Source of the DNA: Chara braunii
Taxonomy: Eukaryota > Streptophyta > Charophyceae > Charales > Characeae
Assembly: GCA_003427395.1 (NCBI GenBank)
Contig: BFEA01000371.1
Coordinates: forward strand, 1,522,968 to 1,560,904
Reading direction: 5' to 3'
DNA: 37,937 bases
In this document: positions 1-10,549 of the stretch, in pieces
Layout: every line of letters begins with the position of its first letter
How positions within the stretch are numbered: position 1 is the stretch's first letter
Program-made: the position numbers and the translations under genes
The notes under the pieces: model-generated
Databases searched by the model: none
Told to the model about the DNA's origin: nothing
What the model saw: only the letters and a program-made list of their open reading frames with translations

Positions 1-1440
1 GAGGAGGAGGAGGAGGTCCCGACGAGGAGGAGGAGGAGGAGGAGGAGGAGGAGGAGGAAGAGGTCCCGACGAGGAGGAGGAGGACGGGGAGGAGGACGAG
101 GAGGAGATCCTAATGGAGAGGTCGACGAGGAGGTCCTAATGGAGGAGGTCGACGAGGAGGTCCTAATGGAGGAGGTCGACGAGGAGGAGGTTCTAATGGA
201 GGAGGACGAGGAGGAGGAGGAGGAGGTCCCGATGATGATGATGAGGAGGAGGAGGAGGAGGGGGTCCCGAGGAGGAGGAGGAGGGGGTCCCGACGAGGAG
301 GAGGAGGAGGAGGAGGTCCCGACGAGGAGGAGGAGGACGAGGAGGAGGTCCTAATGGAGGAGGAGGTCCCGATGGAGGAGGAGGAGGAGGTCCCGACGAT
401 GGAGGAGGAGGAGGTCCTGACGAGGAGGAGGAGGAGGTCCCGACGAGGAGGGAGAGGAGGTCCCGACGAGGAGGAGGAGGAGGATGTCCCAACGCGTAGG
501 AGGTCCCGATGGATTCGGAGGAGGTCCCGATGGATTCGGAGGAGGTCCCGACGAGGAGGAAGAGGAGGTCCCGATGATGAGGAGGAGGAGGTCCCAACGA
601 GTAGGAGGTACCGATGGAGGAGGAGGTGCCGATGGAGGAGGAGGAGGTCCCGACGATGGAGGAGGAGGAGGAGGAGGAGGAGGAGTAAGAGGAGGAGGTC
701 ACGGTGGTAGAGGAGGGGGAAGAGGAGGAGGAGGAGGTCCCGACGAGGAGGAGAGGAGGAGGAGGAGGAGGAGCATGAGGTCCCGACGAGGAGGAGGAGG
801 AGGAGGAGGAGGTCCCGACGAGGAGGAGGTCCCGATGAGGAGGAGGAGGAGGAGGAGGAGGAGGTCCCAACGAGGCGGAGGAGGATGGGGAGGAGGACGA
901 GGAGGGGTCCTAATGGAGGAAGAGGTCCCGATAGAGGAGGAGGAGGAGGTCCCGACGATGGAGGAGGAGGAGGAGGAGGAGGTCCCGACTAGGAGGAGGA
1001 GATCCCGACGAGGAGGAGGAGCAGTCCCAACGAGTAGGAGGTCCCGATGGACTCGGAGGAGGTCCCGATGGAGGAGGAGGAGGTCCCGACGAGGAGGAAG
1101 AGGAGGTCCCGACGAGGAGGAGGATGAGGTCCCGACGAGTAGGAAGTCACGAGGAGGTGCCGATGGAGGAGGAGGAGGTCCCAACGATGGAGGAGGAGGA
1201 GGAGGAGGAGGAGTAAGAGGAGGAGGTGGTAGAGGAGGGGGAAGAGGAGGAGGAGGAGGAGGAGGAAGAGGAGGAGGAGAAGGAAGAGGAGGAGGAGGAG
1301 GAGGAGGAGGAGGTCCCAACGATGGAGGAGAAGGAGGAGGACAAGAGGAGGAGGAGGAGGAGGAAAAGTCCTGACGATGGAGGACGAGGAGGAGGAAGAG
1401 GAGGAGGAGGAGGAAGAGGAGGAGGAGGAGGAGGATGAAG
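1..1440. repeat. GGA-rich minisatellite with GGTCCCGACGA units
   Basis: Runs of GGA/GGAGGA are punctuated by a recurring GGTCCCGACGA or GGTCCCGATGG block at irregular distances, over about 1.4 kb reaching the window's left edge. All three plus frames give only poly-Glu, poly-Arg or RGG-like strings and the minus frames give Pro/Ser strings, so the long open frames here follow from the composition and are not called as genes. The strand asymmetry (purines on plus) could favour triplex or G-rich secondary structure; that is inference. Confidence 0.9.
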
Positions 1441-1451
1441 AAGGGAAGGAA

Positions 1452-1463
1452 ACTCACCTGGCG
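1452..1463 (-). promoter_or_regulatory. possible 5' splice site, minus strand
   Basis: Read on the minus strand the sequence is GGCGCCAG followed by GTGAGTTTCC, a full match to the plant donor consensus CAG|GTGAGT. Upstream on the same strand (about 1460 to 1580) one frame is open and GC-rich. If this is a real exon end, the minisatellite at 1-1440 would lie in an intron as a pyrimidine-rich tract. No protein family is recognised in the open frame, so the exon is only a possibility. Confidence 0.3.
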
Positions 1464-1885
1464 CCAGCGGGCGATGGCGCATGGATTGCGAGTGTTAGGC
1501 GTCGGAGCTCGACAAACTGCAACGTCGAACTCCGCCGACGGGGCAGGGCGAAGTCGTGCGCGAGGGATGGCTGCAGCGGGTTCAAATTAGAATTTGAATT
1601 CGGCCTGATTCGAGCCGTCGATCTCGAAGATCTGACGGCCCAGATCGGACCTTTTTCGTTTTCGGATTCCGAGGCCCTACCGGCCTCGGAAAAAGATTCC
1701 CTTGCCCCCCCCGGCTTCGGCCCTGCCCGTGTCCCACCCTCAAGGTGCCCGCCCCCCTATAGAAGCGCCCCTCACATTTTTCCCACCGATCGGACGGAGG
1801 GCCCCAGGAGAACGTCCGCCCAACTGTCCGACCGGACAATTCCGCATGGTGAGGGGGGTTCCGGACGTCCGAGCGGGCAACCTAG

Positions 1886-2118
1886 CTATCAAAAGGTTTA
1901 GTCCAAATTTACAGTCAGATAAAACTTATAAATTTTTCAAAGACAATTTTATCAAACTCCTTGAATTAGTAAAAATGTTGGCAGCATCACCACTACGAGA
2001 AGTAGCTCCCCAAATTTATACTAATATAAAAAAACAAGTTCGACAATTCAACTATGTAAAGTCTAAAAAATCACCTAAATCCTTAAATCTTGTAGAAATT
2101 TGGGCAAAATCTCCTTGA
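1886..2118 (+). other. AT-rich open frame, unrecognised
   Basis: After a sharp change from GC-rich to AT-rich DNA near 1890, one plus frame stays open for about 77 codons. It has a plausible residue mix (Lys, Leu, Phe, Asn), including KLLELVKML and REVAPQIYTNIKKQVRQF, and ends with TGA at 2116-2118. I recognise no family and no upstream splice site is obvious. It may be a coding remnant or chance. Confidence 0.2.
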
Positions 2119-3006
2119 GGCTAGGTAGAAAATCTGGATATCCGGCAGGTCATTTTATCCAGAATTTTCAATCCGGATGAAAATTCCGGATTAATTCCGG
2201 ATATGGAAAAATCCGGCCCTGCGCAAAACATTTTTTTTTACCGAAAAAAAAAAATAATTCCAAAAATTCTGGAAAAAAGTTTGTTGTTCACATCAATGAT
2301 ACGAAGAACTTTTGGCTTGAGGCCATTGTTGATATCTCAACAGATAAAAAGATAAAAATATAAAACAGAAAAAGAAAATAATATTTGGATAAAAAATTAT
2401 AAAACGAATCAAGCATCCCCCCTCTAAACCCCTTCATTCCCTATCTTACCCCCTTTCAACCCTTCCATGACTTATCAAGCTTTTTATGAAATAGGAACAT
2501 AGTTCTATTGTATTTTGCATGCGCAGTATTACTTTTTTTTTTTTTTTTTTTTTTGCTTTTTTTTGGCCATTTTTTTAATCATCCGGATTTCCGGATAATC
2601 CTAGCCCCCGATAATCCGGCCAGATAATCCGACCAGATTATCCGGCTTGGTATGTCGTGCTACATAGCCTTTAGGGGAGTTGATATCCCAAATCGTACAA
2701 GTGTAAGTCCAAAACAGAAGATAATGCACAAATCAAAACTATCTCCTATCGCTCCAGCACCTGGTGAACTTTAAAGTAACTACCTATTATCCCAAAGACT
2801 CAGAATAGGCAGAGCTTACACTCAATCCACATGCAAATTCATACCACAATAAGTAAACACTCTCACCAAGACCCCAAGTTATTTTTCATATAAGTAGTTA
2901 ATTATCTCTTAGTTAGATAAACCTCAATACCCTAACTTATTTTATAGCATAAGGATTATACAGTCTACACCATTCAACTTAGAAACAATTTCCAATTTTG
3001 GGTTAT
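2119..3006. other. AT-rich non-coding stretch with TCCGGA motifs
   Basis: No convincing gene. Two clusters of TCCGGA/ATCCGG/ATTATCCGG motifs (about 2140-2215 and 2580-2655) flank a poly-T region (2531-2575), in the manner of a small inverted-repeat element. At 2970-2989 there is a single, stemless copy of the 20-base motif that forms the hairpin loops at 10.9-11.3 kb. Confidence 0.5.
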
Positions 3007-3125
3007 TTATAAACAAAACATATGGCAGAACGGTAACCGGCGTTCGGGATGGGCTAAACGCCCGAACGTATGGGAACCCTTAGGGATGCGTTCGGTCGTT
3101 CGGGCCGAATGCGGAAAAAAAAAAA
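3007..3125. repeat. GTTCGG-rich block with hairpin
   Basis: CGTTCGGG (3041-3048) and CCCGAACG (3061-3068) form a perfect 8-bp stem with a 12-base loop. Further GTTCGG copies follow, then an A-rich tail (3116 onward). Similar GTTCGG-rich blocks occur at about 11945-12055 and 12255-12335, the latter next to A-rich DNA, suggesting a dispersed short repeat. Confidence 0.45.
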
Positions 3126-3387
3126 CAAAAAAAACCAACAATTTAAAAAATATGATATATATATATATTATGAAGAAACATAAAGTAAACAACATTTTCC
3201 TGAGCATTACATCCAAATTTCATACCAAGTTTGAAATAAAAATAAAATCAAGAAAATAAAACTAAAAAAAAAAAAAAAAAAATTAAAATTAGTGAGTGAG
3301 TTAGCATGTTTTTCGACACCGCCATCTTTGGTGATTTTTTTTTTTTTTTTGCCGCGGTTTGTCACGCGTCCAACGCGCGTGCGTGTG

Positions 3388-3390
<3 letters not shown>

Positions 3391-3455
<65 letters not shown>
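3391..3455. repeat. (GA)n microsatellite
   Basis: A near-perfect GA dinucleotide run of about 64 bases. Its left flank GTGCGTGTGC and right flank GGAGCTG are shared with the (GA)n tract at 16071-16138. The open frames across it encode only Arg-Glu repeats and are not genes. Confidence 0.95.
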
Positions 3456-3458
<3 letters not shown>

Positions 3459-3563
3459 CTGCGGGAGAGGCGGCTGGAGTCGAGCAGGAGTGGCACGGGA
3501 GCGGGAGCACCAGCGGAGCAGCGTCAACGACGGCGGCTGATTTCGACGCGCAGGCGACAACGA

Positions 3564-3670
3564 ACGTCGTTAAATTTTAAATTTTTAATTTAACGACGTC
3601 AAACGCAATTTGAAGCATTTCAACGCGATTCAACGACGTTGAACGCGATTGAACGCAGACGTTTAGCGAC
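3564..3670. repeat. palindrome and TTCAACG repeats, possible left end of hAT element
   Basis: ACGTCGTTAAATT (3564-3576) and AATTTAACGACGT (3587-3599) form a perfect 13-bp inverted repeat with a 10-base spacer. Directly after it come several copies of TTCAACG or CGTTGAAC in both orientations (about 3628-3660). A comparable cluster of TTCAACG/GTTGAACG motifs lies at 10798-10882, beyond the transposase remnant. Short subterminal repeats of this kind are usual in hAT elements. The exact ends and the 8-bp target duplication could not be fixed. Confidence 0.4.
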
Positions 3671-3766
3671 CATTTCTTAATGGGCGGTGTTGTGATACGG
3701 TGTTCGGGCAGGTCTGTGAGGAGGGGGGCAGAGGCAGACCAGAGGCGGACGGAGGCGGGGGAAGGG

Positions 3767-3768
<2 letters not shown>

Positions 3769-3805
<37 letters not shown>
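3769..3805. repeat. 37-base G homopolymer
   Basis: An uninterrupted run of about 37 G followed by further G-rich DNA to 3835. Runs this long are prone to sequencing and assembly error, so its length should not be trusted. A second G run (about 4271-4289) lies in the transposase reading frame and a third (10282-10300) abuts the N gap. Confidence 0.85.
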
Positions 3806-3806
<1 letters not shown>

Positions 3807-3980
3807 AGGGTTGGGGGGGAGGAGGGGGGGGGGTTGTGAGGCCTCGTAGAGAGGGCCCTGGGTGGACGCTTCAGAGTGGGATAGAGGGCGGTCGCTATGG
3901 GAAGGGTACATCGGCGCCAACATGAGCCCGCTGCAGAACATGTGCAGGAGACGTATAGGGGTCACTCCCCTATGTATTGA

Positions 3981-6291
3981 TACCTTGTCGTTGGCCAGAA
4001 GGTCGATAACAAGGGGGTGATGATGTTGAGTTGCACGTTTTGCAACGAAGTCTTCCAAGGGACACAGTACCAAGTCACGAGGCACTTCGTGCAGACTAAC
4101 TACCGTAAGGACGTCAGCGACAAGACTTTGTACGAGATCGCAAGACAGACTCAACAAAAGTTCGAGTCTGATCAGATGGAGAGGGTCGGCTGGTATGCAA
4201 CGGAGCGTAGACTTGATGTGCCCCAGGCCGGTGGTGCAAGGGAAGAAAAGGCGGGGCAACGTCTGGTGGAGGTGGGGGGGGGGGGGGGGGGGAGGGGGGG
4301 CAGGGTGCGCCCGACCGCCCATTGGGGGGTAGAGGCGGTGACATGGAGGAGGACGTGATCCACATCGATCATGAGGCCCGTGACCCAGGCGAGGACGGAT
4401 TCAGGGATACGAGGACATGTCAAGTTCAATCCAGTCATTAAGGAAAGAATCGGGGACTGACAGCGACGAGCAGGTACGGGACAGGTGCCTGTAACAGAGG
4501 GTACGAGGGGGGAGGGTCCTTAAAAGAGGAAGGAAGGAGGAGCTGAGACGGCTGCCACCCAAGCCGGAAAGAGGCTTATACAATAGAGGGTTGATTAGGT
4601 CTACGGTGGCCAGTGGGTTGCTCGCCACAAGAAGACCTTCCTTCGCTGACTTTATTCCAGCAGGGTCTCCTTCAATGCCTTTCGCAACGAGGCATGGACG
4701 GCATATGTCCAGGTGCTTCTTCAGCAGCTTGGGAGTTCGCTGCGTGCTGTGCTACCCAGCCACAGCGGGATTGCGAGCATGCAGACTGTGGAGACCCACC
4801 GTGCGGAGTTGGCAAAGGAATTGGAGGAGGTGAGGCAGCCATTCTGGGTGACCGGTGCCGCCATCCTCTCCCGTGAGAGGAAATCACGAGACGGGAGACC
4901 GATCGTGAATTTCCTTGCCGCAGGCTCGCGAGGGGTCGCCATGTACACGACAATCAATCGAGAGGGGGAGACGGACGATGCAAAGCACGTCCTTCCGAGA
5001 TGGGTCACCATCTTCCACGAGTTCAGGTTCGGTGGACCGCAGCGGGTCAATACGATATGCACTAACTCCACTTTGGCGTATGTGGGGGGCGCAAGGGAGA
5101 TGGCCTCGATGACCATGCCTCTTGCATTGAGGAGAATCACTTGGCTCTCATTCTCCGTCCATGTCTGTAACAAATTGTTGTCAGACATGGGGATGAGTTG
5201 CGACACGTTTGTGGACACGATCACATGCGCTCGTGTGCTGGTGGTGTTTTTCAAAACCCACCATGGCACCCTTCATTTTTTTCAGTAAGCGCAGCCCCGC
5301 CATGGGGCTTGTTCTTTCTTGCGAGACTCGGTTTGCGTCTGTTTACTCCATGTTGGAGAGGTTGCTGGCTCTGCAGAACACTTTGCAGGCCATGATGTGA
5401 GGGGACGACTCACGGGCTTTTGCTTCCATCCCGTGGTCCGCCGACGTGTGCTACATGGCATGTTGGGTGCACCGACAAATCATATTGTATCCTTGGTGGC
5501 AAAGGGTGGCCACCATCGTCCATATCATGAAGCCCGTCATGCAATTGCTTAGGCGGATGGATCGTGGAGGGTAGTTCATGTCGCTCGTGGTCGAGTGGGC
5601 ACAAGATCTTGTGCACCGTGTGAAGGACGCATGCGCTCCTTTGGGCCAGTCCTTCGCCGACAGGATTATTAGGCGTGTGCAGGCCCGCACACAACACATG
5701 CTGGAGCCGGCTCACTGCGCAGGGTTCTTACCGAACCCCCATCGGCGACATGTTCACTACTTTTCGGGCGAGATGGCGGAGTACCGTGCTTGGTTTGTGA
5801 GGCAAGCCAAGAGGTACATCCTGGCGCAGACGGGTTTCTAGTTGGACGGTGCGGAGTACATCCTTGCTTGTCGGCAGTTTCAGGACTTCCACATGCAGCA
5901 GGGCAGGTTTGGTGATTGGGGCGGGGCGGAGGGGCGTGCTCGTGGGCGCGCGTGTAGCGGTGATGCCGAGACGATCGAGTGCAAGTCTTGGTGGTCCCTG
6001 TTCGGGGCTGGCGCGCCTGAGTTGCAACAATACACTCTTCGTGTGATGCACATGTGGTCTTGCGCCTCTCCTGCGGAGAGAAACTGGGCAGTCCACGAGG
6101 GCATCCACACGAAGAAGCGCAACACATTGGCCTTCAAGAAGGTCATGCAACTCGTTGAGATCACAACGAATGTGTGGTTGACAGAGTACTGGCGGGCAGG
6201 ACACGGTTACGTGCTGCCATGGCAGTGGGACGAGGGCAGGCTTGACTCCAAGGCAGGACTCGAGGTGAAGGCGGTGCGCACGGGCATGTGA
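3981..6291 (+). pseudogene. hAT transposase pseudogene (BED finger, DUF659, hAT C-terminal dimerisation)
   Basis: This is a decayed hAT-superfamily DNA transposase. The N-terminal part (3981-4358) has a BED-finger pattern: LSCTFCNEVFQG, then an RHF histidine, then a conserved-looking YEIARQTQQKF. A second block (4671-5288) reads as DUF659, with GRPIVNFL near 4900. A third (5284-6291) contains CETRFASVYSMLERLL and a clear hAT dimerisation domain ending in WWSLFGAGAPELQQYT, AERNWAV and IHTKKRN (about 5980-6200). It is broken by a frameshift near 4300-4350, another near 5283, and in-frame stops at 5398 (TGA), 5572 (TAG) and 5839 (TAG). The T-D-N/S motif that normally carries the first catalytic Asp reads CTNST, so Asp is replaced by Asn. 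The element cannot be autonomous. Family assignment is confident; subfamily is not. Confidence 0.88.
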
Positions 6292-9200
6292 AAGGGATAA
6301 CACAGAAGGAGATTGCCTAGCAGGTTGCGCTCATTACGCACGATCCCATCGAGGCTTCCACACCACCCTCTAATGATGTCGATTTTTAGAGATGTGCTTG
6401 CATTTTCCGTCTGTACCCCAACTTCCCAAGGACGATGACTCGAATGAGGAGCAGGTACCCGAGGCACTAGATGACGCTCCCCATTCCTCACAAGATCGAC
6501 GAGACACGTGACAATGCTGAAGACGCGGAGATGAGGACATACACCACAGGGCGGGTGCGGACCGGGCCGAGAGGGAGATGATGGGGGGAGACGAGGATTG
6601 GTGGGGCCCTTTCAGGGAGGTGGCTTCCACGGGTCATGTGCGAGATGACATAATCGGGGTCTCTCATGCAGGCACGAGCTGCACAGAGACGCGGATAACG
6701 ACTCCTGCTCCGACGAGGCGAGAGTCGTCCATTCCACTACCTCCTACTCCGAGTCCTGCACCACCATCGCCCGTCTAGCCACTTCAGTCGGGCACTGCAG
6801 CGGCGGAGACAGAGGAATTGGCGCCGTCCTTGCCTCGACACGGACTTCTGCATAGACCTACCGACGGTGATCCGCCAGTTGAGGTTACGATCATCTTCCC
6901 CGGGGGTCTTGCAAGAGGAGGGTGGTCACTGTGCCACCCCGGTGGACAGGGAGGGGCAGCCCGGGCGGAGGAGGAGGTCGAGGCAGCAGCAACAGTGGAG
7001 GAGGAGGTAGCTGTAGCAGAGGAGGAGGTACCAACAACAACAGCAGCGGAGGAGGAGGTGTCAACTGCAACAGTGGACGGCGAGATGGCAACAACGACAG
7101 CAGCGGAGGAAGAGGTAGCGGCAGCGGCAGCGCTGCCAGGCGTTAATATGGCGCATGATGGTGTGGACGACATGGAGGGCAGTGAGGACGCCACGGAGCA
7201 CCTCATGCAACAGTTTATCACGAAGGAGCTTGATCTAGTTCTGGGAGGTTTCACCCCGGATGTAGCGAGGGGGTTGGGGATGTCTCCTCCCACAGGGTGG
7301 TCAGGTTCAGAGATGGGGACCCACTTCGACTTTGATATGTTGATGGGGGCTCTCCGTAGTTGCGGCGGGGCAACATCAACGGATTGGGCGCCATCGAGAG
7401 ACGAGGCGGCAGGCGAGATGGGGACGCAGACCCCGAGAAAGACAACGGCGACGGATTTTCCAGATGCGGCACGCGACATCATGGAGCGAGAGAGGGATTG
7501 ACTAATGGCATCCAGCGACCATGTGCTCAAGCGTTCGCACAGGCCTTGGAGGAGCGCAGGCGTCGAGAGAGAGGGAGAGATGGTGGGCAGGGTGGGGCAG
7601 TGGCAGGGGAGGACCCTGGTATGGAGGGAGTGGCACCAGAGGTGGAGGAGGCTGTGGAGTGTGGGTCACAAGCGGCGGATGAGGCTGTGGAGGGTGGACA
7701 GGGGCGAAATGGGGGGCTGGCGACGTACGGCCCGTAGTTCACGAGACAGAGACGGGTCCAGTTATCCCGTTCTCGGGCGTGCTTTTGGCCAAGGCCCGGC
7801 GGTTGCAGTCGGCTGAGGTGGCACTGCATGATGTGCCACCTCTCATTATCACGGATTTGGGGTTCGAGCTGATCGTTGTGCCTCCACGTCCTCGACGACC
7901 GGCTCCACAGGAGGTTGATCGTCTATTGGATGCAGAGGAGTTGGCGGCGACCGTTGTGCGCGATGTGACTCGACTGGACCGACAGATCTTTGACCCGAGA
8001 CTCACCCATCCACAGTGGCAGACGATACCTTCAGTTCCATGGGGCCCTGCGTCGCCAGTGTGGTCCGGGTCTACCTCCAACGGACGACGTACCAGGGCAG
8101 ATGTTCCAGGGGTTTCGGGGGGCGTGCATGAGAGAGCACCAGGTACGGGAGAGATGCCGCCCGCTCCTTCTAGACCACGTGAGGGTGATCCATCGTTGTC
8201 GCCGACAAACAGAGGCTCAGGATCCCCACACACGCTAGGGAGATTGAGGATTCGTGACACGAGAACGGTGGAGGGATGTGTGCGACATGGCGTTATTCGA
8301 GAGGATGAACATAGATTTGGATTCCACCTGTCGTGTCACTGAGCTCACTGCACGCCTTCAGCCGGGTTTGGGAACTCGTGACGCTAGGACGACAACTCAA
8401 TGATACTGCTTCGCTGCCTAACCTCCGCGCTCCTGTCCTTATCTGAAGACGTTGATATCGAAGAGATCTTGTGGCACCCACCACTACATGGGCACCTAAG
8501 AGTAAATACTGGCAGTGGTTAAGGTAGCCAGTCAAAGGCTNCTAAAACACNAGATACAAAAACTACCCATGCTAATGATAAAGGCAAGAAGACTTTNCAG
8601 CCAAGTCTCATTAATTGATCATAACGATATCGTGGAAATGCTGCATGAACCCAAATATATAAAAACAGAAATCCTTCGGCCTTTATACTGAACCAAATCG
8701 AGCCCGGAATCCAATAAAGAATAGCCATATTCATGATGGGCAACCAACCACCCAAAAATAAAAGAGTACATAAACTACTCATTAATATCATATTAGCATA
8801 CTCCCCTAAAAAAAAAGAAGCAAAACCCATGAAAGAATATTCGAGGGAGGTTGCAGCAGCAGGTTGTGAGCCTCACCGAGGTCGCGGCGGAGGAGTGTCC
8901 ACCTCGACCTTGGACCACGCTTTGAGAGCACCGACGCGTGTTGTGCATTAGTAGACTCCGCGCAAGCATATGGAGTGCCTCGTCCACGCCCCGTGCCTGT
9001 AAAGGGAGGCGCTGCACTTGGAGAGTCTTCGAGGGTGGAGAGCTTGGGAATGCCTCGTGGATCCCGTCATGAGGAGATGGTTGCACAGGCTAGTACGAGG
9101 GTTGTTGTGGTGAGGACGGGAGGCGACCCTGTCATCATCGACGAGGATGATCCTGAGACGGCACCGACAGTGTGGAAGGAGGATGAGGAGAAAGAGGGTG

Positions 9201-9482
9201 AGCAGGAGAGTGAGGAGGAGAGCGAGAGCGGCGATAGTGGCGACAACGACGACAACGACGATGAGCCCCTCCTCCCCCACCGACGCGTACTTTGAGATGC
9301 TTCGACGTGGGTACGTCTTCATCCGCAAGAGGGAAGAGGAGTTCGACATCCAGCACTCGAGGGGGTACGAGGAGGCAGAGCGGGAACTTCAAGGGGAAGA
9401 GGGGTCGATGACCATGAGGCCAACACTCTGCTTTCCCCTACTTGCATGCGACTTCATCCTATTTTGTGCTCATGTCTTTTAA
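6292..9482 (+). pseudogene. long acidic/low-complexity tail of the hAT gene, degenerate
   Basis: Downstream of the dimerisation domain the same strand keeps coding character in shifting frames. The stretches are 6292-6400 (GITQKEIA, then stops), 6818-7501 (Glu/Ala/Thr repeats such as TTTAAEEEV), 7505-7735, 7779-8342 (Pro/Arg-rich), 8860-9295 (acidic, ending DSGDNDDNDDEP) and 9285-9482 (DAYFEMLRRGYVFIRKREEEF). I read these as one disordered C-terminal extension of the transposase with frameshifts near 7500, 7750 and 9285, split by the nad1 insertion at 8519-8842. An alternative is one or more separate genes carried by the element. No known domain is visible, and the length is unusual for a hAT protein. 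Confidence 0.5.
8519..8842 (-). pseudogene. nuclear copy of mitochondrial nad1 3' end (NUMT)
   Basis: The minus strand encodes the C-terminal about 107 residues of NADH dehydrogenase subunit 1, the proton-pumping membrane subunit of complex I. Key stretches are [42 protein letters not shown] and a FDWLP terminus followed directly by TAA (8521-8519). Similarity starts at EYSF (about 8842) and stops abruptly there. The frame is uninterrupted, so the transfer is fairly recent or the sequence is misassembled. Three single Ns (8541, 8551, 8597) are the only isolated ambiguous bases in the window. It has no nuclear promoter or targeting sequence and should be non-functional. Confidence 0.92.
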
Positions 9483-10010
9483 GTTTTTGTTGTCTTATCT
9501 TAGTATTGTCAGGTAGTCACTGGTAGTGTGCGTTCTGCATTTGTAGTTGTTTTCTTGTTGTTGTTTTTTTTTTCGATTTTTGTATGAGTAGGGCGTCTGT
9601 ACAGGAGTGTTGGTCGTCGTAGAGTATTTCGGCACCGTCGACTCGACTTGTAGAGTACTGTTTTTGTATTACTCAGTATGTGACATTGGTAGCGTAGTAT
9701 TAGGGTACATTGTATTATGTTACATTTTTCATGTGTGATTTCAGTAACTGGTACGTCAAAGACTTTTCATGTCCATTACATTTTTTATGCATGATTTCAA
9801 TTACGAGTATTGCACGATGTTTCATGTCTATTTTTGTCACCGTGTGAATTTATATCTTTAGTTGTTCTTTACAATTTTTAATTTTATTTATTTCATTTGT
9901 TTCTTTGTTTTTCTTGCCTGCAGAGTTGGGTGATTGTTTTCTTTTTGTTTCTTTGTAAATTGTTGAATTCATCGATATTAGACTGAAATACTAACTTTTA
10001 ATGTTCGACC
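9483..10010. other. T-rich non-coding stretch, likely 3' flank of the transposase gene
   Basis: No open frame or recognisable repeat. The sequence is T-rich on plus with several TTTTT runs and TGTTTGT/TTTCATG motifs, as in plant 3' untranslated or downstream DNA. No clear AATAAA signal was found. Confidence 0.5.
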
Positions 10011-10262
10011 ATCACCACCATGTCCGTGCATACCCCTTCCTTGTCAAAGATAGGCAAGTGTGAAGTTTCACTTGCAGGTGCAACGTGTCATTGTTAAAAA
10101 CATATACCATCAACAAAATAATATGCAACATCAGCATGTTGATGTTGCATAATACTTTGTTGATGGTATATGTTTCTAACAATAACACGTTGCACCTCCA
10201 AGTGAAACTTCACACTTGCCTATGTTTGACAAGGAAGGGGTATGTGTGGACACGGGGGTGAT
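10011..10262. repeat. near-perfect palindrome, foldback element or MITE
   Basis: The two arms pair about a centre between 10136 and 10137. ATGCAACATCA (10123-10133) pairs with TGATGTTGCAT (10140-10150), and pairing continues outward through the AAGTGTGAAGTTTCACTT region to TACCCCTTCC (10031-10040) with GGAAGGGGTA (10233-10242). It extends in weakened form to ATCACC and GGTGAT at the tips. Arms are about 125 bp with only scattered mismatches and essentially no loop. It encodes nothing. The mismatches argue against a simple assembly fold-back. A folded transcript would resemble a siRNA or miRNA precursor. Confidence 0.85.
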
Positions 10263-10300
10263 TTGGGCGGTGCTCAACGGTGAGGGGGGTGGGGGGGGGG

Positions 10301-10549
10301 NNNNNNNNNNNNNNNNNNNNNNNNNNNNNNNNNNNNNNNNNNNNNNNNNNNNNNNNNNNNNNNNNNNNNNNNNNNNNNNNNNNNNNNNNNNNNNNNNNNN
10401 NNNNNNNNNNNNNNNNNNNNNNNNNNNNNNNNNNNNNNNNNNNNNNNNNNNNNNNNNNNNNNNNNNNNNNNNNNNNNNNNNNNNNNNNNNNNNNNNNNNN
10501 NNNNNNNNNNNNNNNNNNNNNNNNNNNNNNNNNNNNNNNNNNNNNNNNN
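10301..10549. other. assembly gap (249 N)
   Basis: A run of N immediately after an 18-base G homopolymer, which probably caused the break in assembly. Anything inferred to span it, including the right side of the hAT element, is uncertain. Confidence 0.99.

Noticed and set aside
139-1457. Long open frames of Glu/Arg/Gly or Pro/Ser repeats on both strands
   Set aside because: They are open on several frames at once because the DNA is a GGA-type repeat; there is no domain and no start context.
6784-7530. 248-codon minus-strand frame opposite the transposase tail
   Set aside because: It mirrors Glu/Ala repeats on the plus strand as Ser/Ala strings; the plus frame fits the hAT context better.
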